The position numbers were made by a program, and so were the translations under genes. DNA of 64,000 bases. It comes from Fibrobacter sp. UWP2 (GTDB taxonomy: Bacteria; Fibrobacterota; Fibrobacteria; Fibrobacterales; Fibrobacteraceae). Below are positions 19,157 through 27,954 of the stretch, one piece after another (position 1 is the first letter of the stretch; every line of letters begins with the position of its first letter). The stretch is taken from positions 1 through 64,000 of the forward strand of contig NZ_FQYM01000002.1 in the NCBI RefSeq assembly GCF_900141705.1, in the 5' to 3' direction. The notes below the pieces were generated by a model. The model ran no database searches and had not been told where the DNA came from. It saw only the letters and a list, made by a program, of their open reading frames with translations.

Positions 19157-19657
19157 CTATTCGATCCAGTTCATGCGTCCAGTGAACTGGAGTTCTTCTT
19201 TTACAGCCTGGAACGTGCAGCTGATTTCGACGGCAGCGTTCTTGGGGAGGGCGGTGACGCCCACGGCTGTGCGCGCGTGCTTGCCGTTTTCGCCAAGGAT
19301 CTGGACCGCGAGTTCGCTGGCGCCGTTCAGTACGGCGGGTTGCTCGTGGAAGTCCGCGGCGGACTGCACAAAGCCCTGCATTTGCACCAGACGGAGCGTC
19401 TCGCCGTGCTCCAAAAGTCCCATGGCGGCGGCGATGTTATTTAAAAGGCAAATGCGGGCGGCTTCGGTTGCCTTTTCGACGGAAAGTTCTGTCGGGACGG
19501 TTCCCGTGTATGTCGAAAAGTCTCCTTTTACAGATGGGAGCTGGCCCGAGACGACGATGGTGTCGCCAAAGCGCGTTGCCGGGATGTAGGCGGCGAGCGG
19601 TACGGGGCACTCTGGCAGGGTGAGGCTCAGTTCTTCGACTTTCTTCTTGATATCCAT
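19157..19657 (-). CDS. RidA/YjgF-family protein
   Basis: The protein has 166 residues from the ATG at 19657, which is 7 nt from GAAGGA; an ATG at 19663 is closer to that site and less likely. The family fold is seen in the segments FGDTIVVSGQLPSVKG, ATEAARICLLNNIAAAMG, and RTAVGVTALPKNAAVEISCT. RidA relatives deaminate reactive enamine/imine intermediates of amino-acid metabolism. The variant here is longer than classical RidA (about 128 residues) and belongs to the YjgF-like subgroup, whose activity is less certain. It follows the transporter and its small subunit in the same direction, so it may handle products of an imported amino acid. Confidence 0.88.
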   Translation of the reverse strand: MDIKKKVEELSLTLPECPVPLAAYIPATRFGDTIVVSGQLPSVKGDFSTYTGTVPTELSVEKATEAARICLLNNIAAAMGLLEHGETLRLVQMQGFVQSAADFHEQPAVLNGASELAVQILGENGKHARTAVGVTALPKNAAVEISCTFQAVKEELQFTGRMNWIE

Positions 19658-19680
19658 ATTCATTTCCTTCTTGTTTAAAC

Positions 19681-19788
19681 TTATTTCTTTTTAAACACCT
19701 TCGAAAAGCAGAAGATGCATAGCCCGATGATGGCTGCCCACGAGGTGAGCATAAAAATGAGTCCGCCTGTTGTAAATTCTGCGTCCAT
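19681..19788 (-). CDS. MetS-like small subunit of the NSS transporter
   Basis: A 35-residue protein with one transmembrane helix: MDAEFTTGGLIFMLTSWAAI begins it and a basic FKKK tail ends it. Its ATG lies 1 nt after the stop of the sodium symporter, with AAGGAGG as ribosome binding site inside the end of that gene. This matches MetS, the tiny partner of the MetP/NSS methionine and alanine transporter. It probably helps the large subunit fold or work in the membrane. Homology rests on context, size and topology. Confidence 0.8.
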   Translation of the reverse strand: MDAEFTTGGLIFMLTSWAAIIGLCIFCFSKVFKKK

Positions 19789-19789
19789 G

Positions 19790-21448
19790 TTATGCCTCCT
19801 TAGTCATGGTTTCGTCGGAATTGCCGATAGGCATCTTCTGGATACCTGCGTTGCGTCCGCGTTCTGCGGTGCCGCCCTTGCGCCAGGCGTAGGCGATGGC
19901 GATGTTCAGCAAGACGACCAGCAAGAGCAGGAATCCGCGGAAACCCCACGTGAAGTACAGCTGCGAGAATTCCGTGCCGAGGAAGGTGACCTTCGCGTCG
20001 GCAGGGATGTTGCTGAGCGTGATGAGCGGGAGCCCGTCGGTCAGCGTGAACGACACGAGCAGGATAATCAGGTATGCCGGGCACACATACTGGATGATGG
20101 GCCTGAAGAAGTGGGGGAGCTTGAGCTGCGAACCTTCGTTCATCAAGGCGAATGCTTCGCTGTCTTCGCCTCCGTCGTCGGTTTTCACCTTTTGGCGACC
20201 GAGAATGAACGAGAACACGAGCGCCTGGATGGCGCCGAACACCACGAGTAGGAACGTGCCGCCCCAGAAGTCGAGTTCGTCGACCGTGCCGGCGGCAAGC
20301 CCGAAGATGGCGGTGAGGCCGCCGATAAACGTGATGGTGCTGATGGTCGTGACCGACTTTCTGCGGCTGAACTTGAGGTCGTCTTCGCAGAAGCTGATGA
20401 GCGGCTGGATGATGGAAATGGCGCTGGTGATGCCCGCGAAGAAGAGCAGGGCGAACCAGACCGTCTGCAGGACCCCGCCGAGCGGGAGCGTTCCGAACAC
20501 GTACGGCATGGTCTGGAAGCCGAGCCCGAATGTGCCGAGTTTCGCGCATTCCTCGATGTTCGCGCCCGCGATGATGACTGCGATGGGGATGACGACCGTG
20601 CCGCCGATGATGATTTCGGCAAAGCCGTTCGTGGCGCTGGCGGTAAGGGAGGAGAGAACCAAGTCTTCCTTGGGCTTGAGGTAGCTCGCGTAGCACCAGA
20701 TGATGCCCATGCCGAGGCTCATGGTGAAGAACACCTGGCCCGCGGCCGCCATCCAGACCTTGGGATTGGCGAGTTCGCTGAAGTTCGGATTCCACATGAA
20801 GGCAAGCCCCTTGCCGATATCCGGGAGTGTCAGCACACGCACCACGAGGATGATGCCGAGGATAAGAAGTATTGGCATGCAGATCTTATTCACGCGCTCG
20901 ATGCCCTTGCGTACGCCGAAGGCGAGGACGACCATGTTGCAGGCGAACGTGATGAGGAAGAATATGATGGCGGAAGGTACGGGACCTACGCACGTCTTGA
21001 GCATGATGAAGTCGCCGAAGAACTGCGTCACCGCGGCGCTACCCTGTGCTGTCACCTCTATGAGCTTGCCCGTAAGGGAATAGTAGGCGAACGCGAGGAT
21101 CCACGACTGGATGAACACGTAGTAGAAAACGATGAAGATGGGCGGCAAGAGGCCGATGGATCCCAGGTGCTTTGCCCAGGGCTTCTTCTTGCCGAAGATG
21201 ATGTGGAGTGTGCTCGGGGCGGTGCCGTAGCCCTGCCTGCCCGCATAGCGGCCGAGCGTCCATTCCATCCAGGCGAGAGGAATGCCAAGGAGCAGGAATG
21301 CGATGAGGTAGGGGATGATGAAGGCGCCGCCGCCGTTGGTGGCCGCCTGTACTGGGAATCTCAGGAAGTTGCCGAGCCCGACTGCCGAACCAGCGACTGC
21401 CAAGATGACCCCTATCTTGGAACCCCAGTTTTCACGATTGTTTGTCAT
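19790..21448 (-). CDS. Sodium:neurotransmitter symporter family transporter
   Basis: A 552-residue inner-membrane Na+-coupled transporter of the NSS/SNF family (LeuT fold). TM1 is clear: WGSKIGVILAVAGSAVGLGN followed by FLRFPVQAATNGGGAFIIPY, with the unwound Na+/substrate site. About 12 membrane segments follow. Typical substrates are amino acids; the linked MetS-like subunit suggests a MetP-type amino-acid importer. The true start at 21448 (MTNNRENWG) is fixed by AGGGA 7 nt upstream and by the family N-terminus; the open frame reads further up but without homology. Operon with the small subunit and ridA. Confidence 0.95.
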   Translation of the reverse strand: MTNNRENWGSKIGVILAVAGSAVGLGNFLRFPVQAATNGGGAFIIPYLIAFLLLGIPLAWMEWTLGRYAGRQGYGTAPSTLHIIFGKKKPWAKHLGSIGLLPPIFIVFYYVFIQSWILAFAYYSLTGKLIEVTAQGSAAVTQFFGDFIMLKTCVGPVPSAIIFFLITFACNMVVLAFGVRKGIERVNKICMPILLILGIILVVRVLTLPDIGKGLAFMWNPNFSELANPKVWMAAAGQVFFTMSLGMGIIWCYASYLKPKEDLVLSSLTASATNGFAEIIIGGTVVIPIAVIIAGANIEECAKLGTFGLGFQTMPYVFGTLPLGGVLQTVWFALLFFAGITSAISIIQPLISFCEDDLKFSRRKSVTTISTITFIGGLTAIFGLAAGTVDELDFWGGTFLLVVFGAIQALVFSFILGRQKVKTDDGGEDSEAFALMNEGSQLKLPHFFRPIIQYVCPAYLIILLVSFTLTDGLPLITLSNIPADAKVTFLGTEFSQLYFTWGFRGFLLLLVVLLNIAIAYAWRKGGTAERGRNAGIQKMPIGNSDETMTKEA

Positions 21449-21511
21449 TTCTGATTCCCTGAAATTATGTAAAGAATGTGTTCTAATGAAGAAATTTAGT
21501 AAATGAAATAT

Positions 21512-21540
21512 GAAAGCGCTCCCTTTTAGGGAGCGCTTTC
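21512..21540 (-). terminator. Terminator of aconitase gene
   Basis: A perfect 12-bp stem (GAAAGCGCTCCC at 21512-21523, GGGAGCGCTTTC at 21529-21540) lies 20 nt after the aconitase stop on the minus strand, followed by a modest T-rich run. Confidence 0.75.
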
Positions 21541-21559
21541 TACACATGCGGCGTCGCGA

Positions 21560-23833
21560 TTACTTGTTGTTCGCGCGGATGAGGTTGAGGGCGGAACCCG
21601 CCTTGAACCATGCCCACTGCTGTTCGTTGTAGGTGTGGCTCAGGGCGATGTTATCGACCGAGCCGTCCTTGTGGTGGGCGACGAGCGTGAACTCGGAACC
21701 CGGGGCGAACTTGGTGAGGCCCACGATGTCGAACACGTCCTGTTCCTGGATCTTGTCGTAGTCGGCAGCGTTCTTGAAGGTGAGGGCGAGCATGCCCTGC
21801 TTCTTGAGGTTCGTCTCGTGGATGCGGGCGAAGCTCTTCACGATTACGGCCTTCACGCCGAGGAAGCGCGGTTCCATGGCAGCGTGTTCGCGGCTGGAGC
21901 CTTCACCGTAGTTTTCGTCACCGATGACGATGGAGCCCGTTCCCTTGGCCTTGTAAATCTTGGCAAGTTCTGGAACTTCCTTGTATTCACCGCACTGGCA
22001 GAGGACCTTGTTCGTTTCGCCGTTGAAGGCGTTCACGGCGCCGATGAGCATGTTGTTTGAAATGTTTTCGAGGTGGCCGCGGTAGTTGAGCCACGGACCG
22101 GCCATGGAGATGTGGTCGGTGGTGCACTTGCCCTTCGCCTTGATGAGGAGCGGGGCTCCGGCGATGTCCTTGCCGTCCCAGGCCGCGAACGGAGCGAGAG
22201 CCTGGAGGCGCTTGCTTTCGGGGTTGATGGAAACGGTAATCTTGGAGCCGTCTTCTGCCGGAGCCTGGTAGCCGGCGTCCTTGACTTCGAAACCCTTCGG
22301 CGGCAGTTCGCACTGTTCCGGCGGGTCGAGCTTGACTGCTTTACCTTCGTTGTTCACGAGGGTGTCGGTCATCGGGTTGAAGCGGATGTCGCCGCTGAGG
22401 GCTGCAATCACGGCCATGAGCGGGGAGGCGACGAATGCATGCGTGTTCGGGTTGCCGTCGGCGCGCTTTGCGAAGTTGCGGTTAAAGCTGTGAACGATGG
22501 TGTTGAGTTCCTTCTTGTCGGCGCCGGCACGGTCCCAGCGGCCAATGCAAGGACCGCAGGCGTTCGTCATGATGGTGGCGCCGAACTGCTTGAACAGGTC
22601 GATGAGACCGTCGCGTTCGGCGGTGTAGCGCACCTGTTCGGAACCCGGGTTGATGAGGAGCGGGCACTTCGGGGAAAGACCCTTGGCGAGGGCCTGCTTG
22701 ATCATGTTCGCGGCCATGAAGAGGTCTTCGTAGCTGGAGTTCGTGCAGCTGCCGATGAGGGCTGCACTTACGACCGGAGTAGATTCCGGCTTGGTTTCGG
22801 TGGCCTTGAGGGATTCTGCCATGTCGGTCACGGCAAAAGCGCGGTCCGGGCTGAACGGGCCGTTGAAGTGCGGCACGAGCGTGCTCAGGTCAATTTCCAC
22901 AACGCGGTCAAAGTATTTTTCCGGATTTGCTTCGACTTCGGGGTCGGCCTTGAGGTGTTCTGCAATCTTGTCGGCGGCGGCGGCAACGTCGGCACGGCCA
23001 GTCACCTTGAGGTAGCGGCTCATGGAATCGTCGTAGCTGAAGGTGGAGCAGGTTGCGCCCACTTCGGCACCCATGTTCGCAATCGTTGCCTTGCCGGTGG
23101 CGGAGAGGCTGCGAGCGCCTTCGCCAAAGTATTCGATAATGGCGTTGGTGCCACCCTTAACGGTCAAGATGCCTGCGAGCTTCAGGATGATGTCCTTGGC
23201 GGTAGCGAAGCCCTGGAGCTTGCCGGTGAGCTTCACGCCGATCATCTTCGGGTACTTGAGTTCCCACGGAAGGCCTACCATGGCATCCACGGCGTCTGCA
23301 CCGCCCACGCCAATCGCGAGCATGCCGAGGCCGCCGGCGTTCACCGTGTGGGAGTCGGTACCGATCATCATTCCGCCCGGGAAGGCATAGTTTTCGAGCA
23401 CCACCTGGTGGATGATGCCAGCACCCGGGAGCCAGCAGTCAATGCCGTACTTGGCAGACACGGACTGGAGGAAATCGTAAACTTCCTTGCTTTCTTCCTT
23501 GGCGCGGGGGAGGTCCTTTTCGACACCTTCGCGGGCGATAATCAGGTGGTCGCAGTGCACGGAGCTCGGCACTGCCACGCGGGCCTTACCGGCGGTGGTG
23601 AACTGCAAAAGGGCCATCTGGGCGGTGGCGTCCTGCATGGCCACGCGGTCGGGGTGGAATTCGGCAAAATCCTTGCCGCGCTCGTAGGTCCTGTTCTCGG
23701 CGCCATCGATCAGGTGGCTGTAGATAATCTTTTCGGCGAGGGTGAGCGGACGGCCCAGCTGCTTGCGGGCAGCTTCAACGCGGGCGGGAATGCGGGCATA
23801 CACGCCCTGGATCATGTCGAAATTGAAAAGCAT
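21560..23833 (-). CDS. Aconitate hydratase (mitochondrial-type)
   Basis: A 757-residue [4Fe-4S] enzyme that isomerises citrate to isocitrate in the TCA cycle. It follows the mitochondrial-type layout, beginning with the [20 protein letters not shown] region. Cluster ligands are visible: the cysteine in [12 protein letters not shown] and the two in [12 protein letters not shown]. Substrate-binding stretches [21 protein letters not shown] and [16 protein letters not shown] are intact. The C-terminal swivel domain is present, so it is full length. The promoter box TATCTTTG (23859-23866) lies 25 nt upstream, followed by an ACGAGG ribosome binding site. Confidence 0.97.
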   Translation of the reverse strand: MLFNFDMIQGVYARIPARVEAARKQLGRPLTLAEKIIYSHLIDGAENRTYERGKDFAEFHPDRVAMQDATAQMALLQFTTAGKARVAVPSSVHCDHLIIAREGVEKDLPRAKEESKEVYDFLQSVSAKYGIDCWLPGAGIIHQVVLENYAFPGGMMIGTDSHTVNAGGLGMLAIGVGGADAVDAMVGLPWELKYPKMIGVKLTGKLQGFATAKDIILKLAGILTVKGGTNAIIEYFGEGARSLSATGKATIANMGAEVGATCSTFSYDDSMSRYLKVTGRADVAAAADKIAEHLKADPEVEANPEKYFDRVVEIDLSTLVPHFNGPFSPDRAFAVTDMAESLKATETKPESTPVVSAALIGSCTNSSYEDLFMAANMIKQALAKGLSPKCPLLINPGSEQVRYTAERDGLIDLFKQFGATIMTNACGPCIGRWDRAGADKKELNTIVHSFNRNFAKRADGNPNTHAFVASPLMAVIAALSGDIRFNPMTDTLVNNEGKAVKLDPPEQCELPPKGFEVKDAGYQAPAEDGSKITVSINPESKRLQALAPFAAWDGKDIAGAPLLIKAKGKCTTDHISMAGPWLNYRGHLENISNNMLIGAVNAFNGETNKVLCQCGEYKEVPELAKIYKAKGTGSIVIGDENYGEGSSREHAAMEPRFLGVKAVIVKSFARIHETNLKKQGMLALTFKNAADYDKIQEQDVFDIVGLTKFAPGSEFTLVAHHKDGSVDNIALSHTYNEQQWAWFKAGSALNLIRANNK

Positions 23834-23858
23834 AATAACCTCGTTAAAATTTCGGGGG

Positions 23859-23866
23859 CAAAGATA
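23859..23866 (-). promoter_or_regulatory. TATCTTTG -7 box of the aconitase gene
   Basis: An exact TAnnTTTG match on the minus strand. The leader is about 20 nt and contains a ribosome binding site, unlike the leaderless genes in this window. Confidence 0.6.
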
Positions 23867-23887
23867 GAAAAAAGATTTATGCTCGTT

Positions 23888-24856
23888 TTACTTGATGGTG
23901 ACTACGCTTGTGCCGGCGCCACCCTTGACAATGTAGGAACCTGCTTTCTTGACGCCAGCCTTGACCAAGTCGTTAAGAGGCATGCCTGCTTTTTGTTCGA
24001 GCGTGCACATGAAGCGACCTTGCATGTCGAATACCGAGTATGCCCTGTCCCTGTTCACGGACTGGATCTGGGCTATGCCTTCGAAAGGTTCAGAGGATTC
24101 AATATAAACTTTGGCGTAGGGGAAGTCGTAGGAGCCTCTGGCGTTTGCGCCACTGGTGCTGCCGGCTTCGCCAAGGATCTTGGCTTCGTGCATCTTGCCC
24201 ATTTTCAAACCGAGTTCTTCCCATTTTTTGAAATGGGCGCTGATGTCGATGGTGCCGCAGTCGCGCGGGCTCTTGCGGACGCTGAAGTACTGCTTGAAGT
24301 ACTTGTTGTCGCCATCGATGGAGTACGAGGTCCGGTCGCCTTCGTAAACGGTATATTCGGCACCGTCGATGGTGAATGTGCCGTGCTTCTTGGCGGAGGA
24401 ACCCTGGGCTACCCAGTCGCCCGGCATGTACTGGCTACCAGTGTTGTCCACGATGTACCATTCGACGAGCGGTTCGCGGGTCCAGCCGTAAATGCCGATG
24501 TAAGAGTAGTCAATGCCATTGAGGTTGCTCTTGACCAGCTTGAAATCCGCCAGCATGTGACCGATTTCAGTGTGGGTCTTGTCGCTGTTGAAGGAGAGCC
24601 CCGAACGGCAAAGGTAGTCCTTTGCGCCGGTCATGTCGCAGCTGAAGGAACCATCGTCATAGAATGTCGCGGAACCTCCGTTACCGCCTTCGTTCCAAAG
24701 CTCATAGCCAATGCCGTTGTCAAACGAACCGACTTTGTTGGTGGAGAGCGTCACTTTGTTGCCCGAGTGCGCTGCCGTTTGGCAGAAGTCCTGGGCTTGG
24801 GCAATGGAGAAAGCTGCGCCTATGGCGATGACTGCGGTAACAGAGATTTTGTTCAT
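23888..24856 (-). CDS. Secreted GH11 endo-xylanase with C-terminal sorting-like domain
   Basis: A 322-residue exported enzyme cutting beta-1,4-xylan in plant cell walls. The signal peptide MNKISVTAVIAIGAAFSIAQA is cleaved before QDF. A GH11 beta-jelly-roll covers residues about 25-240: NGIGYELWNEGGNGGSATFY, the nucleophile glutamate in REPLVEWYIVD, and IDGAEYTVYEGDRTSYS. The candidate acid/base glutamate is in the region KMHEAKILGEAGST. Residues about 255-322 form a second module (VFDMQGRFMC, then GSYIVKGGAGTSVVTIK) that resembles type IX sorting domains, so export to the cell surface is likely. The same module ends the pectate lyase at 51541. The gene has its own AT-rich promoter region. Confidence 0.93.
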   Translation of the reverse strand: MNKISVTAVIAIGAAFSIAQAQDFCQTAAHSGNKVTLSTNKVGSFDNGIGYELWNEGGNGGSATFYDDGSFSCDMTGAKDYLCRSGLSFNSDKTHTEIGHMLADFKLVKSNLNGIDYSYIGIYGWTREPLVEWYIVDNTGSQYMPGDWVAQGSSAKKHGTFTIDGAEYTVYEGDRTSYSIDGDNKYFKQYFSVRKSPRDCGTIDISAHFKKWEELGLKMGKMHEAKILGEAGSTSGANARGSYDFPYAKVYIESSEPFEGIAQIQSVNRDRAYSVFDMQGRFMCTLEQKAGMPLNDLVKAGVKKAGSYIVKGGAGTSVVTIK

Positions 24857-24885
24857 TGTGAACCTACTTGTTGAAGAATGGATTC

Positions 24886-24909
24886 AGTTTATATACTGGA
24901 ATATAAACT
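24886..24909 (-). promoter_or_regulatory. Dyad in the xylanase promoter region
   Basis: A perfect 9-bp inverted repeat (AGTTTATAT, 6-bp spacer, ATATAAACT) between the xylanase start at 24856 and the end of the upstream CobW gene. It overlaps a TATATTCC promoter-like box. It could be an operator for the xylanase or a weak stem after the CobW gene. Confidence 0.4.
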
Positions 24910-24912
24910 AAA

Positions 24913-26226
24913 TCATTCTCCGAGGCAATCGTCGAGTACGGCAATAATCTTCTTTTTGTCCATGTGCTGGCCGATGAATACGAGACGGATGATGCGGTCT
25001 CCGTATTCGGCGTCCCATACCTTCACGAGGTCCGGGTTCTCGCGCAAGATTCTCTTCTGTTCCTCTTCGCTTTCGCTGGCGAACCAGGGACCGAAATTCT
25101 GTGCGGAAGCCTGCTTGCCGGCCTGCTCGAACAGGTAGCTGTTGTTGCGTTCGTCCTCGAACCACACGAGACCCTTGGTGCGGATGATACTCGTGGGGTA
25201 GTTGTCAAGGAACGTTTCGAACTTGTCGCGGACAAGCGGGCGGCGGCGTTCGTACACGAACGTGCTGATGCCGTACTCGTCGCCATGCGGATGGTCCTTG
25301 TCGTGGTGGTGGCCGCAGTGGCACACGCCGTGCTCGTGGTCGCAGTGGCTGTGATCTTCATGATCGTGGTCATCATCATCGTCATGATGGTGGTGATGTT
25401 CATGCTCGTCGTGGTCATCATCGTGATGATGGTGATGTTCGTGCTCGTCATGGTCATCATCGTCATCATCGTCATCTTCGTCTTCGGGCTTCGTCTCCTT
25501 CATGAGTTCCTTGGCCCAGGCGGCGGAGTTCCCGACCTTCTCGAAGTCGAACTGCTTGGTGTCGAGGATGTCCTTCATCTCGACCTTGCCGTAGTTCGTC
25601 TCGATCATCTTGGCTTCGGGCTGCAGCGCGCGGACCACCGCCTTCACGTGCTCGAGGTCGTTCTTGCTGATGGAATCGACCTTGTTCATGATGATGGTGT
25701 TGCAGAATTCAATCTGCTGGATGAGGAGGTTTGCGATGTCTTCTTCTTCGAGGTCGTTCGCGAGCAACTTCTGGCCGCCCGCGAATTCGTCGGCGAGGCG
25801 TGCGACGTCTACCACCGATACGATGTTGTCGAGGTGGCAGGCGAGGGGGCGCCCGTCGCGGCTCTGCAGCTGGCTGCCCGCCATGCAGATGGTCTGCGCG
25901 ATAGGCACGGGTTCGCAGATACCGCTTGCTTCGATGAGGATGTAGTCGAACTTGTTCATCTCGAGGAGTTCGGCAATCTGTTCCAGGAGGTCGGTCTTGA
26001 GGCTGCAGCAGATGCATCCGTTGGAAAGCGGCACCACCTTTCCGGAATCTTCCTTCGTGATGTTCCCGCCCTTCTCGATGAGCGTCTGGTCGATGTTCAC
26101 TTCGCCGATGTCGTTCACGATGACGGCGACGTGGTAACCCTGCTGGTTGTTGAGGACAAAGTTCAGGAGGGTTGTCTTTCCGGCTCCGAGGTAACCGGTG
26201 AGCAGCGTAATAGGTACAGATTTCAT
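24913..26226 (-). CDS. CobW/COG0523 GTPase, His-rich metallochaperone
   Basis: A G3E-family GTPase of 437 residues from the ATG at 26226 (an ATG 6 nt upstream is closer to the AAGGA site and less likely). The P-loop GYLGAGKTTLLNF, the metal-binding CxCC motif in NGCICCSLKTD, and an ILIEASGICEP switch motif are clear. Between the GTPase and the CobW_C domain is an Asp/His tract (residues about 240-310) with two copies of a HDEHEHHHHHDDD-like unit and further HC/HxH pairs, a strong zinc- or nickel-binding region. COG0523 proteins deliver metal, often Zn, to client enzymes. It is monocistronic, upstream of the xylanase gene on the same strand. Confidence 0.93.
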   Translation of the reverse strand: MKSVPITLLTGYLGAGKTTLLNFVLNNQQGYHVAVIVNDIGEVNIDQTLIEKGGNITKEDSGKVVPLSNGCICCSLKTDLLEQIAELLEMNKFDYILIEASGICEPVPIAQTICMAGSQLQSRDGRPLACHLDNIVSVVDVARLADEFAGGQKLLANDLEEEDIANLLIQQIEFCNTIIMNKVDSISKNDLEHVKAVVRALQPEAKMIETNYGKVEMKDILDTKQFDFEKVGNSAAWAKELMKETKPEDEDDDDDDDDHDEHEHHHHHDDDHDEHEHHHHHDDDDDHDHEDHSHCDHEHGVCHCGHHHDKDHPHGDEYGISTFVYERRRPLVRDKFETFLDNYPTSIIRTKGLVWFEDERNNSYLFEQAGKQASAQNFGPWFASESEEEQKRILRENPDLVKVWDAEYGDRIIRLVFIGQHMDKKKIIAVLDDCLGE

Positions 26227-26293
26227 TTTCATATCCTTCGGATGAAAGTTTTTTTAAAAAGGTCGCAGGCCCTGGAGCCGACGACCAAATAGC

Positions 26294-26384
26294 GACCGCT
26301 CGGGCTAGAAGCTAAACAACAAGTTTAGGGCTGGCCCTCGCTCTCGCGACCGCGCCTAGTTAATACTAGGCGCTTGTCGCTCAC
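26294..26384 (+). repeat. Structured covarying repeat, copy 1
   Basis: An about 91-nt element with consensus 5' GACCGCTCG and 3' GCTCAC. Stem 1: GGGC (26302-26305) with GCCC (26334-26337). Inner hairpin: CTAAAC with GTTTAG. Stem 2: GCGAC (26346-26350) with GTCGC (26376-26380), enclosing GCGCCTAGT (26352-26360) with ACTAGGCGC (26365-26373). It lies between purC and the CobW gene and runs opposite to both. Confidence 0.85.
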
Positions 26385-26407
26385 AGAGAGCGTTCGTGCG
26401 AAACGCC

Positions 26408-27292
26408 TTACAATTCAGGCTTCTTGCCGGTGAGGCGTACGAAGATTTCTTCGTACTTCGCGAGCGTGTTCTTCACGACTTCGGCCGGGATTTCCGGACC
26501 CGGGTAGGTTTTGCCCCAGTCGAGCGTTTCGAGCCAGTCGCGGACGTACTGCTTGTCGAAGCTTTCCTGGTTCTTGCCCACCTGGTACTTGTCGGCCGGC
26601 CAGTAGCGGCTGGAATCCGGCGTGAGCACTTCGTCGATGAGCACGGTTTCGCCGTCGATTTCACCGAATTCGAACTTGGTGTCGGCGAGGATGATTCCCT
26701 TGCTGGCAGCGTAGTCGCGGGCCTTCGTGTAGATGTCGAGGGACATGCTCTTGAGTTCGGTGGCGACCTTTTCGCCCACGATGTCGAAGGTCTGTTCAAA
26801 GCTGATGTTCTCGTCGTGGCCGACGTCGGGCTTGGTGCTCGGCGTGTAGAGCGGAGTCTCGAGCTTCTGGCAGAGCTGCAGGTTGGAGGGGAGCACGTGA
26901 CCGCAGATTCGGCCCGTCTTCTGGTAGTCCTTCCAGCCGGAACCCACAATGTAGCCGCGCACGATGCATTCCACGGAGTGGCGCTTGGCCTTCTTCACGA
27001 TCATGGAACGGCCGCGCAGGTAGTCGGCGTGCTTCTTGAGCACTTCCGGGTATTCGTTCACGTCGGCGGTGATGAGGTGGTTCTTCATGCCGAGGTGCTT
27101 GAACCAGAACAGCGAAAGCTGGTTGAGGATTTTGCCCTTACCAGGGATCGGGGTGGGGAGCACCACGTCAAAAGCGGAAAGACGGTCGCTGGCGACCATC
27201 AGGAAGCTGTCGCCCAGGTCGTACATGTCGCGTACTTTGCCCTGGTGGAACAGCGGAACTTCGGTAATGGGGGTTTCAAATTTTAGACTCAT
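26408..27292 (-). CDS. purC: SAICAR synthetase
   Basis: A 294-residue phosphoribosylaminoimidazole-succinocarboxamide synthase, joining CAIR and aspartate in purine synthesis. It opens with the family pattern YDLGDSFLMVASDRLSAFDV and contains KRHSVECIVRGYIVGSGWKDY, the ATP-site DTKFEFGEIDG and the late DEVLTPDSSRYWP. The length matches the monofunctional form. A TATATTTA box (27301-27308) ends 8 nt before the ATG. No other pur gene is adjacent; purN is 5 kb away. Confidence 0.97.
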   Translation of the reverse strand: MSLKFETPITEVPLFHQGKVRDMYDLGDSFLMVASDRLSAFDVVLPTPIPGKGKILNQLSLFWFKHLGMKNHLITADVNEYPEVLKKHADYLRGRSMIVKKAKRHSVECIVRGYIVGSGWKDYQKTGRICGHVLPSNLQLCQKLETPLYTPSTKPDVGHDENISFEQTFDIVGEKVATELKSMSLDIYTKARDYAASKGIILADTKFEFGEIDGETVLIDEVLTPDSSRYWPADKYQVGKNQESFDKQYVRDWLETLDWGKTYPGPEIPAEVVKNTLAKYEEIFVRLTGKKPEL

Positions 27293-27300
27293 AGTGCATG

Positions 27301-27308
27301 TAAATATA
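27301..27308 (-). promoter_or_regulatory. TATATTTA -7 box of purC
   Basis: It ends 8 nt before the purC ATG (27292) on the minus strand, with no Shine-Dalgarno sequence between. Confidence 0.55.
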
Positions 27309-27357
27309 GAAAATTTGCGTTCCGTTTTTTTGCTATTTTAGTGAAAAACGGTAGAAT

Positions 27358-27954
27358 ATGAAAGTATTGAAAATAGCCCTCTTTTCCATGATTGCCATAA
27401 CCCTCGGTTTTGCCGCCCCGGCACCGAAATCCTCGGCCGCCGCAGCACCCGCGGCACCTGCCAAGCAGGAACAGAAGTCGGCCGGACTCTCGGTTTCCCC
27501 CGAAGAGATGATCATCTTGATGGCCCTGTTGCAGAGCCCCGTATTCAAGGACAATTTCGTGCAGTCGTGCTCGGCCCAGTCTGCCGAATGGCTCGGTACT
27601 GCCCAGGCCGATAAGTCGTGCCAGTGCGCCTTCGACAAGCTTATCGGCGACAAGGACGCCATGGCCAAGATTCTCGGGTCCGTTTCTGCCGACGGAAGCA
27701 ACGTCGATATCTCGAAGTGGGGATACGGCGTGGTGGAACCTTGCCTCCCGAAGGAATTCCCAGCCGAGATGGACGGTGCCTTCGTGAAGGAATGCCTGAA
27801 GCAGAAGGACCTGGACAAGCAAGTCTGCACCTGCATGCTCAAGTCCGTCAAGAAGGACTACACGGTCCATTCGCTGATCAAGACGGCCTTCGAAGACCAG
27901 AAGAAACTGGAAATGGACATCACGCTGAAAGCCGCCCAGTGCCTAGCGAAATAA
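27358..27954 (+). CDS. Cys-rich exported protein of unknown function
   Basis: A 198-residue protein. The signal peptide MKVLKIALFSMIAITLGFA is followed by an Ala/Pro-rich linker (residues about 20-45). The mature domain holds eight cysteines in a repeated layout: FVQSCSAQS ... KSCQCAF ... VVEPCLP, then KECLKQ ... QVCTCMLKS ... AAQCL. The two C-x-C pairs and matching halves suggest an internal duplication with disulfides in the periplasm or outside the cell. I recognise no family. It diverges from purC and is followed by a long non-coding stretch. Confidence 0.78.
   Translation: MKVLKIALFSMIAITLGFAAPAPKSSAAAAPAAPAKQEQKSAGLSVSPEEMIILMALLQSPVFKDNFVQSCSAQSAEWLGTAQADKSCQCAFDKLIGDKDAMAKILGSVSADGSNVDISKWGYGVVEPCLPKEFPAEMDGAFVKECLKQKDLDKQVCTCMLKSVKKDYTVHSLIKTAFEDQKKLEMDITLKAAQCLAK

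Noticed and set aside
19715-20251. Plus-strand open frame over the MetS and symporter region
   Set aside because: Shadow of the minus-strand genes; the minus strand has a LeuT-fold transporter and a MetS-like subunit with ribosome binding sites.
25300-25495. CRISPR-like or simple-repeat array
   Set aside because: The repeats are codons of the His/Asp-rich linker, in frame with the CobW protein, not spacer-separated direct repeats.
24964-26292. Plus-strand open frame over the CobW gene with long runs of Val/Ile
   Set aside because: It is the reverse reading of the His/Asp tract and GTPase codons; the minus-strand product is a clear G3E GTPase.
26294-26384. Integron attC site
   Set aside because: The GCAAC/GTTGC arms recall attC core boxes, but the element has a second conserved hairpin, the RYYYAAC/GTTRRRY pattern is not met, no integrase is present, and flanking genes are core genes in mixed orientation.
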